Under the pieces are notes generated by a model. It had not been told where the DNA came from. It searched no databases and saw nothing but the letters and a program-made list of their open reading frames with translations. Made by a program: the position numbers and the translations under genes. Of a stretch of 64,000 bases of DNA, positions 35,950 through 46,850 are shown one piece after another; the stretch's first letter is position 1; each line of letters opens with the position of its first letter. Source of the DNA: Aselliscus stoliczkanus (lineage: Eukaryota > Chordata > Mammalia > Chiroptera > Hipposideridae). The stretch covers positions 92,077,449-92,141,448 of the forward strand of contig CM066735.1 of NCBI GenBank assembly GCA_033961575.1. Reading direction: 5' to 3'.

Positions 35950-37515
35950 AAGAATCATCCTACTTAATAAACACTTTGATGGCCCTTGAGGAGAATGTGT
36001 ATTCTGCTGCTTTTGGATCGGATGTTCTGTGTCTCCCTACTAATTTTATCTGATCTAGTGTGTCATTTAATGCTGATATTTCCTTATTGATATTCTGTCT
36101 GGATGATCTACCTTTTGATGTAAGTGGGGTATTAAAGTGCCCCACTATTATTGTAATGCTGTCAATTTCTCTATTTAGGACTATTAATATTTGCTTTATA
36201 TTTAAATATATTTATATATATATATATATATATTTAGTTGCTATTGTATTGAATACATTAATATTTACAGATGTCATATCTCCTTGCTAGCTTGAACCCT
36301 TTATCATTATGTAATGGCCATTTTTGGCTTTTATTATAGCCTTTGTTTTAAAGTTTATTTTGTCTGATATAGCTACTCTAGCTTTCTTTTGGTTTCCATT
36401 TGCATAAAAACCTTTTTCCATCCCCTCACTTTTAGTGTCATTATATCTGAAATGAATCTCTTATGGGTAGCATATAGATGGGTCTTGTTTTTTGAATTCA
36501 TTCAACCAGTCTATGTCTTTTGATTGGGGAATTTAGTCTATTTATATTTGAGGTAATTATTGGTAGGTATGTACTTATTGTCATTTAAACAATCGTTTTC
36601 TGACTGTTTTGTAGTTCGTCTCTTCTTTTCTTGCTTTCTTCCTTGTGGTTGGATGACTTTCTGAAATTATAAGCTTAGATCACTTTCTCAATATCTTTGT
36701 ATATATACTATAGGTTTTCGAGCTGTGTTTACCATGAGGCTCACATATAACAGTTTATATACATTATTATATAAGTTATGCATACTCATATAAGTCTATT
36801 TCAAGTTGATAGCATGTTACGTTTGATTGCAGCCTGAAGTTCTGCAGTTTTACTCTCCCCCCTTGTATGTTTCATGTTTCTGATGTCACATTTTATATCT
36901 TTTTATTTCGCATATTCTTTAACTAATTGTTGCAGTTATACTTAATTTTCTTTTTTACTACTTTTGTCTCTCAACCTTCATACTAGCTTTATAGGTGAAT
37001 AATTTACTTCCTACATATATTTACTTTTATCAGTGAGACTTTTACTTTTATATGTTTTCTTGTTACTGCTAAGTGTTCTTTCTTTACAGTTAAAAAAAAA
37101 CTCTCTTCAACATTTCTTCTAAGTCCAGTTTAGTGGTGATGAACTCTATTAGCTTCTGCTTGTCTAGAAAATCCTTTGTTTTTGCTCCAATTCTGAATTA
37201 CCTTGACTGGAATTTTTTTCTTTTAGCACTTTGAATATATCATGCCACTCCCTTGCAGAGGGAATATATCATGCCACTCCTTTGCAGAGCCTGCAAAGTT
37301 CCTACTGAATAATCTGCTAATAATAGTTTTACGGGGGTTTCCTTGTATATAAGTTGTTTTTTCCTTGTTGCTTTTAAGGATCTCTCTTTATCTTTAACTT
37401 TTGACACTTTAATTATAATGTATCATGGCATGAATCTCTTTTAGTTCATCTTGTTTGAGCTTCCTGGATCTGGATATCTGTTTACTTCCCCAGGTCAAAA
37501 AATTTTTTGACCATT
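35950..37515 (-). mobile_element. L1 middle part: ORF1 C-terminus to ORF2 endonuclease
   Basis: On the minus strand, in L1 order. 37515-37100 follows the ORF1 C-terminal domain: plus strand 'ttgacactttaattataatgtatcatggcatgaatctctttt', 'ctgcaaagttcctactgaat', 'aacatttcttctaagtccagtttagtgg', as short blocks. 36850-36600 is the inter-ORF and early ORF2 part. 36600-35950 is the ORF2 endonuclease domain. A (TA)n tract (36211-36232) and a 29-bp tandem duplication (37233-37290) interrupt it. No long frame remains. Confidence 0.8.
35960..36145 (-). pseudogene. L1 ORF2 endonuclease-domain remnant
   Basis: A 61-codon frame with the apurinic-endonuclease region of L1 ORF2. It keeps MGHFNTPL, where the family has a G-D-F-N motif; the Asp is His here, an expected loss of an active-site residue. 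It also keeps NKEISALNDTLDQI and KAAEYTFSS. A fragment of a dead copy. Confidence 0.8.
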
Positions 37516-38817
37516 TTACACCCATACTTGATTTAACTCTATTTTCTTTTAAGGGATTTGCTTTTATTGAAACTTTCTAAAATAACTCAACCAAGATTTC
37601 ATATGAACAATTCTCCTTTTCCTCATACTTGTCAATTTATAGAATACTTTATTAAATGACATAATTATAATAAGTCCTACTGACATTAATAATTCAGTGC
37701 AAACTTAATTGACTTTTGTGTAAGTAGGGTGTGTTTGTGTGTACTGGTCTTGAGGATCAATGTAACATTGACATCCATTAGTATATTTTCTGAAAGTTCT
37801 AGAAAAGCATCCGTTAGTTTGCAATTGAATGTGTGAATGAAAGATAGTTATAAGGGCTTCATCCATACTTTAACTTTCTATATTCATGCTTTCATTTCAG
37901 TCTTCTAACTTAGAGGAAGGTTTGACCGTGAATGATCATTGGAACCTTATTGCGTTAAAGAATGGTCAATACAGTGTTTCCAACCAATGATAATGTTTCA
38001 TAGAGGAAGCTAGCTATACTCCTGCATTGTATAAGGAAATAGAAGTGGTTAGCAGAATATATGGCACATGATAGTTGTCTGGCCATTATTAGTTGAATGT
38101 TAGTCCACATTCTCCTTTGAAGGCTAATGGGAAAGTTAAAGTAACCTCAGGAGCTGTCTTTGGGATAGTCTATAATGGGGATGGAACATGTTTCTTTCCT
38201 TAGGAATATTTTGGATCCTTTGGTTTTTAGGGATGAACACAACTTGCATCTTTTTTAGAGATAGAAGGATAGAGTTGGGAATTGTCTAAAAAGAATTTCC
38301 ACTATGCCTGTTCTGATTCTTTTTCTAGCTGCATATTGGGGAGGTGGGGCAATTCTTTTGCATCTCAGTGAAATGCCCAATGAACCCCTTATCAATTGTT
38401 GTAGCTTTAAAGGGCAAACAGTTGTCACCAAGAAAATATTCCTCAACCCAAAAAACATTTAGTGTCATGTGTTAAATATCTGACTTAGTTCCTGCACAAT
38501 GATGAAATGATATCAACTCATTTATGTTTCTTATGGCTTGGGAGCCCAGGGGAAGCAGCTCGCTGAGATTCTTTCAGAGAGTCCATGAAGTCAAAATTAT
38601 TTTCATAATTATACTAAGATGTTATTTGCCTTTTTCACTCTCATTTTCCCATGGATACAAAGTGATATTTTTCTAGAGACTAAAGGATGAGTGATACTGC
38701 AATAGAGTGAATTCAGAAGCAAATAGGATAATCCAGTGTCATCTGTTAAATATTAAAGAGATTCGCAAAAAAGTGAATCTATGCTATTTTCTCACTAATT
38801 TATTTTGGTTTCGAAAA
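37516..38817. other. Unique sequence
   Basis: About 1.3 kb with no recognised repeat or gene. Confidence 0.45.
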
Positions 38818-38828
38818 TAGAGTTATTT

Positions 38829-39419
38829 ATTTATTTATTTTTTTAGAATGAGTTTTGTTTTGTTTCCCCATTTTTTCTTGATTTTATTGGGGAATTGGGG
38901 AAGGGGAACAGCCAAATTGTTGTCCTTCAATTTTTTTTTTTTTTTTTTTTTTTGTCCTTCAATCTTAGCTGTGGAGAATGCTCAGCTCCAAGTCCAGTCA
39001 TCATCTGGCTGCCTGTTGGCAACTCGTGGCCACTCAGCTCAAGGTGCCAAGCTCAATCGTAGTTGCATGTGGGCACAGCCCACCATCCCATGTGGGAATC
39101 GACCCTGCAACCTTGTAGCTAAAAATGCACGCTTTAACCACTGAGCCATACGGCCACCCATCGGCAGCTCATGGCAGCTCAGCTCAAGGTGTTCAATCTT
39201 AGTTGCAGGTAGGTGTAGCCCACCATCCCATGTGGGAGTAAAACCAGAAACCTTGTTGTTAGGAGCATGAGCTCTCACCAGCTAAGCCATCCTGCCACCT
39301 GTTGGCAGCTCAGCGGCAGCTCAGCCCAGGCACAGTTCAGTGGCTCATGTGGAAATTGAACTGGTGACCCTGTTGCTCAGAGCTCACGCTCCTAACCAAC
39401 TGAGCCACTCAGCCGGCCC
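38829..39419 (-). mobile_element. Three-unit tRNA-SINE (copy I)
   Basis: On the minus strand three successive tRNA-like heads are visible. They start near 39419 (gggccggctgagtggctcag), 39300 (ggatggcttagctggtgag) and 39155 (gtatggctcagtggttaaag). The second and third units are each followed by a 'cacatgggatggtgggct..gcaactaagattgagc' type linker, and 'ccttgagctgagctgcc' recurs. The tail is 'ctgttccccttccccaattccccaataaaatc'-like. TSD tagagttattt (11 bp) at 38818-38828 and 39420-39430. This unit layout most resembles CYN or Rhin-1 SINEs as I remember them. Confidence 0.88.
38920..38963. repeat. T tract flanked by 12-bp direct repeat inside SINE copy I
   Basis: ttgtccttcaat at 38920-38931 and 38952-38963 with 20 T between. 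The direct repeat plus pure T run looks like an A-tail-only insertion into the SINE. Confidence 0.85.
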
Positions 39420-39430
39420 TAGAGTTATTT

Positions 39431-40197
39431 TAAAAATATGCTATTTATGGTAACATGGTGAGTTTATTATTGTTACTTATAAATTAATAACCATTTCAAC
39501 ATTTTTAATTTTAATTTCAAATATGGTAAATATTGAAAAATATCACCCACATGAACAAAAAGCTTTTTGGTGTTCCCAATAATTTTTAAATGATGAAGAG
39601 GTCCTGATGCAGAATAGTTAAGAATCAGTGATGTAGAAGAAGAGAGACTGGACTGAATGCTAGAAAACAGTACAGCCAAGAAGTACAGAATTTCTAATAA
39701 ACAACTAGCATTTAACAGATTATATTATTATGGATATTTTATTCCAAACACTTTTCGAGGAGAATAAATAAACTCTTAAGAGCACGTAAAAGTTTTGCCT
39801 TGAACCTTTCAAACAAAACCAGACACATGCAGAATAATTAATGAAAATGAAAAAAAAAAACCCAAAACAGGCAAATGTTTCTAACAATTCTTGCATGATA
39901 GGAATTAATGTGAGGTAAGTAAATATCATGCCTGTGTAATAGCACAGTACTTTAAAATAAATGGAAAATGTTTGAATTTAACTAAGCTTTGAAAATTTCT
40001 TAAAAATTCCTATTTTTATTTTCTTTATTAAATAAGGGGGAAATTTTCTGTTGCAAATTAGTTAAATTAATTAATACTTTGCTAATTTCCTTTATTAATG
40101 TTTTTCTTTATTATATGTGCTGGCAATTATAATGTGCTGTTTTAACTGATGTGAGGAAGAAATAGCTACTCAAATACCACACCAATGTATTAAGCAT
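39431..40197. other. AT-rich unique sequence
   Basis: No gene or recognised repeat. 40040-40150 is rich in TTAATTAA-like words. Confidence 0.4.
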
Positions 40198-40213
40198 TAA
40201 AAGAATGCTTGGA

Positions 40214-40348
40214 GGGCTGGCCGAATGGCATGGTGATTAAGAGCTGGCCGAGTGGCGTGGTGGTTAAGAGCTGGCTTGGGACTCCAGCGGCCCTGGTTTG
40301 GATCCCACATATGAGGGCCAGTGACACTGCCCTCTAAAAAAAAAAAGC
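40214..40348 (+). mobile_element. Short-form tRNA-SINE with duplicated head (copy J)
   Basis: Sense copy whose first 27 bp are repeated in tandem (40216-40242 and 40243-40269, three differences), giving two A boxes before one B box (GGTTTGGATCC). Then gagggccagtgacactgccctct and an A11 tail. TSD taaaagaatgcttgga / taaaaaatgcttgga (40198-40213 and 40349-40363, one-base indel). Confidence 0.93.
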
Positions 40349-40363
40349 TAAAAAATGCTTGGA

Positions 40364-42395
40364 TTCTCAAAATAGTGGGGAAAATTTTATATGCAGGTTG
40401 ATAGTATATTTGACTACAGCCTTTTAGTAGTGTGTTCTATGCCATGATTCATCTTTGTGAGTCATGGTTAACAGCATGACCTATTTGTACATGTTTAATT
40501 TTTGAGGATTGGGTAACAATAGGTGATATATTCCAGTGGTACCATTAGTATTCATGAACCATTATGAAGCTGGGTCTTTGGAATAACATTTCACTAATTG
40601 TTCACATAGTTTTCAATCAGTAACTCACCCCTAATTATTCTGACAGTTCATCCTTGCATATACATTTCTTAAAATAACATTTACCATTTTTTTATATTGT
40701 AAAAGTAATAAGTATTCATTGTAGAAAATATAGTAAATATAAGAATTAAATAACTATCATAGGCACATCTTCTCATGAAGATCACCCTATTAGCATTTTG
40801 GTACTTATCCTTCTAGTCTTTTGACATGTAAATATATACATAATTTTTTCTATTGCATAAATGGGACCATACTGCTTTGTAAATTGCTTTTTTCTTCCAA
40901 AAGTATTTTATTAACATTTTTATTTCAAGTATATACTTTATTAGTACTCACATTATCTAAAGTTCTTTAGATATTTTTATTGCCTTTGTCTTAGATTATG
41001 AGACTGTGTCATGCTGTTTTAGAAGTTAGATCACTCAGGGTTCTTAGTTGCAAACAGCAGAAACTGACTCGGGCTAAATTTCACAGAAAAGGAATTTACT
41101 GCAAACATTGGCAGCTCCCAGGATGAGGGGAGATGGGCCAACCAGACTCAGAACATTGAAAACAAATGCCCACTACAATGCAGCACTAGAATTTCAACCT
41201 AAATGTGTGCCCATTTAAAATTTAGGTCTACATGCTTGATTCTGCTGAATCTATCACATTCACTTAGAGCTAAGAGAAAAGAGATACGGGCTTGGTCCAA
41301 AATGGTAAAAGATTAACAACTCAGATGCTGATATAAATGGGAAGGACTTCTGTAACTCTGAATCAGAGGGGTTATTATCTCCTGAGACCAGCAGACTGAA
41401 GATGCTGTGGCTTGCTGCTTCGTGAGTTAGATGGAAGACAGGCAGGTTTTCATTTCTCACTTATTGTTGTTTATGGAGCACATATGCTATTGTTATTCAC
41501 TTGAGTGATGGGAATTACTACAGTGGGTTGCCTGAGGAGGCCTGTGAAAATCAGCTGGAAACAAAGGCTGGACCACCTGAATGTGAAATGCTCAGCTTGT
41601 GGCGACTTAGAAAAGCAGAGGAGGTGAACGCAGGATGTGAAATTAAAAACAAAAATATTGAGATATGAATTCATTCATTGATAAATAACAATCATAAACT
41701 CAGTTTACCATAAATAGAATCTGTTTTATATCATAGAGGCAAATCCATCCCTTTATGCCCCCTTTATCCCTCCCCTAAATTGCTAAGTCTGAGACCATGT
41801 GTTAGTTTGATTGATAGACCAGCTTGAAACTAGGCCATTTGAAATATAAGATGAATTCTTGGGGATAGGCGAGAAAATATGCCATTTTGAAAAGCCGTCT
41901 TCTACTAAAGTCATTGCATAATGGCATTCTGCAGCATTAAAAATGACATGGAGAAGAAATAGTGCTTCGAGAATAGAATTTCTCTTAGCTTTCTGTAAAG
42001 TTCTGAGGAGTTCTTCCAGAGAAATGTACTCTTGGTTGATTCAGTGAAACTGGATTTCCAACAGCTGTTCTACTTGGGAGAGGCTGCCCTCCACACAGCA
42101 CTGGACATACAGCGGTGACAGAAAAATTAGCCTCTGCCCTCCTCCACTCAGTTTCCCCATCCCATCATCCAGAAAGTAAGAGCCTTTAGTAAGGCTTAAT
42201 CTTTACGATGAGAGTTTGCCAAGAAAATTAGTGCCCTCATCTATGCAACTCTTTGTTTTCATCCTTGTGTTTTCTCAGAAACTAAGGACTTCAAAGAGTT
42301 GACAAAAATGGGAAGTCGAGAAATGGACAGTAAATGGAGAAAGGGAAATCACATCTATTTGAGAAACTACTAGTCCCCTTTGCTTTGCTGATATT
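40364..42395. other. Mostly unique; possible old repeats
   Basis: No gene. 40680-40960 loosely resembles an old L1 3' region on the minus strand. 41030-41110 ('cagggttcttagttgcaaacagcagaaactgactcgggctaa' in short blocks, then 'aaaaggaatttactg') resembles an old DNA transposon. Neither is assigned firmly. Confidence 0.4.
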
Positions 42396-42548
42396 TTCTC
42401 AGTTAAATCTCCCAACCACTCTGTAAGTAGGTATCAGTATTTCCATCTTACAGAGGTATTAACTGAAACTTAGGATAAGAGATTTGCCCAAGACCACAGA
42501 TGCTAAATAGAAGTGAGGTGCAAATTGTGGTTACTTCCACTACTTCAT
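42395..42548 (-). mobile_element. MIR SINE
   Basis: 'ctcagttaaatctcccaaccactctgtaagtaggtatcag', 'catcttacagaggtattaactgaaac' and 'gagatttgcccaagaccacagatgct' follow the minus-strand MIR order in short blocks. Confidence 0.7.
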
Positions 42549-42927
42549 ATTGTTTTACCTATAATACTTGAGGGCAAGGAAAAGAAAACAGGTGAAGAAT
42601 ATGGCATTGATGGAGACAGGGAGAATAAAAAATAAGACTATTTTATGACATTTGTAATTGACATTTGTTGTTGTTGACATCTATATTTGTAGTTTGACAC
42701 TATATATATATATATGCACATATATATAGTATTGTGATACAATATATAATATAACATAATATAAATGTGAAGAACTGATTATTAATTGAGTATGTTTACA
42801 AACATAGTTATTAACCACTAATTAATATGAGAACTCTGTCCGTGGCTCATATATTCATGCTCTTTACATTATCAGAAGCATTTTTGTAATAATACATTCT
42901 AATATATGACAAGTTTTGTAAATGGCT
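42549..42927. other. AT-rich sequence with (TA)n palindrome
   Basis: Contains tatatatatatatgcacatatatata near 42702-42728 and further TATA-rich words; likely low-complexity DNA, no gene. Confidence 0.5.
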
Positions 42928-42940
42928 GTATCTATCTATC

Positions 42941-42977
<37 letters not shown>

Positions 42978-43034
42978 GCCATCCATCTAGCCAGCCAGCC
43001 ATCTATCCATCCACCCACCCATCCATCCATCATT
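42928..43034. repeat. (TATC)n / (CATC)n microsatellite
   Basis: About a dozen TATC units followed by interrupted CATC, CAGC and CACC variants. A compound tetranucleotide repeat. Confidence 0.95.
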
Positions 43035-43072
43035 CCTCATATATACGCTGTATATACATACATACTAAAACT

Positions 43073-43073
<1 letters not shown>

Positions 43074-43104
<31 letters not shown>
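43074..43104. repeat. (AC)n microsatellite
   Basis: About 15 AC units, 40 bp after the tetranucleotide repeat. Confidence 0.95.
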
Positions 43105-43110
<6 letters not shown>

Positions 43111-43329
43111 TACACACTCAAAAATTTTTAATACTTGGAACATCTTTAGTTTTTAGGTCATTTAAAACAATATAATAACATTTTCTGATCATAAAAATAA
43201 TCTTTGCTCATAGATTAAAAAGTTTATAAGTGTGAGGAAAATAAAAATCACTCTAATCTTATAAACCAGTGGAAATCACTGTAGGCAGTTTGTTGCATTT
43301 CCCTACATTATAAAATGTAAATGTACAGG

Positions 43330-43810
43330 AAAAAACTTTTTGTTTTGAGATAATTATGGATTCATAAGAAGTTACAAAAATAGTAAAAAAAGCTGTCCTG
43401 TGTATACTTACCCATTTATACCCAATGATTATATCTTATGTAACTGTAATACAATATCAAAACTCAGGAAGTTGACATTCATACAATGTATGTGTATAGA
43501 TCTGTCATTTTTATTATATGTATATACTCATGTAACCACAACCACAATAAAAATTTTATATGTACCTTTTGGAAATTGGGATCATTCTGTAAATCTTCTT
43601 TTCAACTATTTTTCCATTTAACAATATAATATATTGAGAACATTTTTTCAATACAATTAATATCTTTCCTACAATGATAACACTTTTTGTGCCTGTCTAG
43701 TATTCCACTGTATGGATATATTTGTTTGTGTTTTGGATATTTCTTTAAAGTAAATAAAATTAGATGGTCAATGGCTATGGACATTTTAAGGGTATTTGCT
43801 GCATACTATT
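43330..43810 (-). mobile_element. Old L1 3'-region fragment
   Basis: Plus strand: 'gagataattatggattcataagaagttacaaaaatagta', 'ctgtgtatacttacccatttatacccaatgattatatc', 'aatacaatatcaaaactcaggaagttgac', in short blocks matching the reversed 3' UTR of an old L1, then 'tgcctgtctagtattccactgtatgg' from the region before it. Confidence 0.65.
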
Positions 43811-44060
43811 GAATCCTCTCTGAAATGTGTCAATTTATACTTCATATGAGTCAAAATTAAATGATAATATCCATTAACCAGTGACTTGGCCATTGTGGGT
43901 TTTAGCACTAAAATAAGTCAATACCTATTTGGTAGATGAAAAGTGTTATTTTATTATGTTTCAATTTGTATATAAGTGATTCCTAGTAAAGTTGAACATG
44001 ACTTATGTTTATTGAACATTTATATATCTTTCTTATAAATTCTTTATTCTTTTACTTTAG
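43811..44060. other. AT-rich sequence, probably old L1
   Basis: May continue the L1 fragment upstream; too diverged to be sure. Confidence 0.3.
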
Positions 44061-44845
44061 CCAAATTTTTCTGGGACCCTTGGTTCTGTATTTGCTCTCT
44101 TTTAGTTTGCTCTCCACACAATAGCCAGAGCAATCCTTCTGAAACATAGATCATCCAAGTCCTCTGCTCAAAACCCTTCAATGGATCTCTTTTCCTTATC
44201 TATTGCTGGGTAATAAATTATTACAGACTAGAGGCTTGAAGCAACACACATTTGTATCTCGCTGTTTCCGTTGGTCAGGAGTCAGGAGTGATAGGGGACG
44301 TTCTCAGAACTATCTGCCACACCCCGAGGCCACTGAACAAGAAGCCAAAGCCCTTACGTGGCCCAGGAGGCCCTACATAATCCCCCTTGCCCTTCACGCC
44401 TCTCTTACCGCAGCTCTATCACTCTGTTCTCACCCCTGCACTGCAGCCATGTCCCCTTGGGTGTTCTCAAAAAGGCCAGGCACTCCTGTCCCTGTTCCCA
44501 CTACATGGACTGTGTTGCCTGCACATGACCTCTGGCTAAGTCTTTAGTCTTCTTGAACTCTTTGCTTATATGTCATCTCTCAGCATCTCTGACCACTCTG
44601 TAATGATGCAATTCACTCCTCCCCGCCCATACTCATGTACTGTCCATCTCTTACCCTGCTTTCTGTTTTCTTTCTTCCACAGCTCATATTGCTTCTGACA
44701 TGCTATGTTTGCTATGCTTATTTATCATCTGTCTCACCCCTTTTGAAAGTAAATTCTGTGGACTAGGGTTCTTTGTTTTATTCATGGTATATGCCCAGCA
44801 CCCAAAATGGTAACTGGTACAAAGCAAGCATTTAATAAATATGTA
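44060..44845 (+). mobile_element. L2 LINE 3' part with nested MLT1 piece
   Basis: Sense L2: 'ctccacacaatagccagagcaatcc', 'gtcctctgctcaaaacccttcaatgg', then after the nested piece 'ccctacataatcccccttgccc', 'ccaggcactcctgtccctgttcc', and the end 'tatatgcccagcacccaaaatgg...catttaataaatatgtatagaataaatgg'. Coding frame destroyed. Confidence 0.75.
44195..44300 (-). mobile_element. MLT1 LTR fragment inserted in L2
   Basis: 'tatctattgctgggtaataaattattac', 'gaggcttgaagcaacacacatttgtatctcgctgtttc' and 'ggtcaggagtcaggag' (short blocks) are the reversed 3' end of an MLT1C/D LTR. They break into the L2 right after 'caatggatct'. Confidence 0.7.
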
Positions 44846-44912
44846 TAGAATAAATGGGGCTGAGAATTACTTAATGAGGGTGGTGAGATGAGGACTTTTC
44901 AACTGAGTTTTT

Positions 44913-45342
44913 TTTTTTTAAAGATTTTATTGGGGAATTGGGGGAGGGGAACAGACAAGTTGCTGTCCTTTTGTTCTTCAGTCTAGTTGTGGAGGACGTT
45001 GCTTCATTGGCCCATGTTGGTATCATTTCACTCTTCCCGGGTGAGACAGATCGGTTGCTGGCCTCTGGACAGCCGCTCACAGGAGCTCTTGGCAGCTCAC
45101 ACTGCCTGCCATCAACTCGCGCAGACTACTGGCCACTCACTGTAGCCTATGGCCGCCCGCTGCAGCAGGGGCTGCAGCTATACTATCCCCAGGGACTCAC
45201 AGTTGCCCAGCTCCATGTGGAGCTGTTGTTCACCATCTTAGCTGTAGAGGGCAGTATCACTGGCCCTCATATGTGGGATCTGAACCAGGGCCGCTGGCAT
45301 CCCAAGCCAGCTCTTAACCAGCGCACCACTTAGCCGGCCCTG
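44913..45342 (-). mobile_element. Long-form tRNA-SINE, subfamily 2 (copy K)
   Basis: Minus strand: head gggccggctaagtggtgcg, B box GGTTCAGATCC, GC-rich body with 20-bp periodic units, 'caacatgggccaatgaagc', 'caactagactgaagaacaaaag', single C-rich tail, AATAAAATC. TSD aactgagttttt (12 bp, perfect) at 44901-44912 and 45343-45354. The 131-codon frame across it is SINE sequence. Confidence 0.95.
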
Positions 45343-45429
45343 AACTGAGTTTTTAATGATAAAAGCCTCCTCTGAAAATATCTGTGATAAAACTGTTTCA
45401 GGCAGATACTTTAAAAATTTACATAAAAG

Positions 45430-45645
45430 CTCTTCTAAGCATTTTTCAAGCATTATTTCACTTAATCCTCTAGCAACCCTACAATATAAATACAGTTATT
45501 AATCCCATTATACAGATGAGGAAATGAGGCAAAGGGAAATGAGGCAAAAGGAAATTAAGTTAACTCACCCAAAGTCACACAGGCAGTATCTAAACAGAAG
45601 CAGAAAGCCAGGCAATATGGGGGAGGGCCTGAACACTTAACAACT
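45430..45645 (-). mobile_element. MIR SINE
   Basis: 'ttatttcacttaatcctctagcaaccc', 'attatacagatgaggaaatgagg' and 'aactcacccaaagtcacacaggcag' are the minus-strand MIR order. A 17-bp internal duplication (aaatgaggcaaagggaa type, about 45530-45555) is present. Confidence 0.75.
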
Positions 45646-45649
45646 ATGC

Positions 45650-45915
45650 TTTGCTGCCTTTCAAGGCATAGCTAGTACAAAGGCCCTGAGGCTAGAACGA
45701 ACTTGGAGTTTTCGGAAGCAAGTTTGTGGATAGTGTTTATTTATGAACGAGAAATATATGAACTGTGTTCAAAGAGGTAGGTGAAAGTGAGAACATAGAA
45801 GGCCTACAGATTGAGGTAAAGATTGTTCTTATACCTTGAGGCTTTTAACAGTACAGGGATACGATCTGATTCAGGTTTTTAAAAAATTGCTCTGGGTTCT
45901 GAAAGAAGAAGGAAG
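45650..45915 (-). mobile_element. L2 LINE fragment
   Basis: 'gtacaaaggccctgaggctagaacgaacttgg', then 'gggatacgatctgattcagg', 'attgctctgggttctg' follow reversed L2 3'-part wording in short blocks. Confidence 0.55.
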
Positions 45916-46262
45916 TTTGTGAGGATGAAGACGTATGTAAATGAAAAAAAAAGAAAAATACAAAAAACAAAAGACAATCCTCATGAACAATTCTACTTCC
46001 CTTGGATATATTTTTTAAAAGCTATATTAGTTTATAAATACTTCCGTGAATTTTCTTGATTCCTTGTTATGCTAGCTAATGGTATATCTTTACATTTTAA
46101 CTATGTTTCATTATTTTTTGGCATAGTGAACTTTAATTTCTTAAAATGCAGATGATGCAACATTAGAATGGTAGAGAAGATAAATGTGAAGGCATCACAT
46201 GCACTGATGTCAAGCTACAACCAATCCATAATGACCCAGCTCATTTTCAAAATGCAATTGTA
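45916..46262. other. Unique sequence
   Basis: No gene or recognised repeat. Confidence 0.4.
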
Positions 46263-46850
46263 ATTTTTAAACAGCATTATTGAGGCATAAACTCCACCCA
46301 GTTTAAGTTAATAATTCAATAATTTTTTGTATATTTACAGGGTTTGCAAGCATCACCACATTCTCTTTTTAGAATATTTCCATCACTCCAGTAAGAAATT
46401 TTGTGCCCATTAACAGTCACTTCCCATTCTCACCTTTAGCCCTAGGCAGCCATGCATCTACTTTCTGTCTCTATACATTTGCCTTTTTTGGACATTTCAT
46501 ATAAATGGAATCATACAGTGTGTGATTTTTTCATGTCTGATTTCTTTCATTTAGCAAAATGTTTTGAGGTTCATTCACGTTTTAGTATGTATCAGTACCA
46601 TATGCTTTTTGTTGCTTAATAGTATTCCATTGTATGGTTATACTGCACTTTGTTATTCACCAGTTGATGGACGTATGGGTTATTACCTCTTTTGGCTATT
46701 ATAAATATATAAAGTTGCTTTAGATATTCTTGTATAAGTCTTTGTATGGGCATTTCATTTCTATTGGGTGGAGATTTCTTTTGGGAGGAGTGGAATTGCT
46801 GGGTGTTTTGGTAAATCTATGTTTAACGTTAACTTTCAAAGTCTTGAAAT
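46263..46850 (-). mobile_element. Old L1 3' part
   Basis: Plus strand: 'cattattgaggcataaactccaccc', 'cagggtttgcaagcatcaccac', 'cattctcacctttagccctaggcagcc', 'ggacatttcatataaatggaatcatacag', 'tagtattccattgtatggttata', 'gagtggaattgctgggtg', in order and in short blocks. This is the reversed 3' UTR and ORF2 end of an old L1. Confidence 0.75.

Noticed and set aside
42695..42775. TATA-rich palindrome as a functional hairpin
   Set aside because: Simple (TA)n sequence; palindromes arise trivially in such DNA.
42928..43034. Regular short repeats resembling a CRISPR array
   Set aside because: Pure tetranucleotide microsatellite with no spacers, in mammalian DNA.
44938..45333. 131-codon open frame with a hydrophobic start
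   Set aside because: Antisense long SINE (copy K); similar frames recur in copies C, H and M, showing it is repeat sequence.
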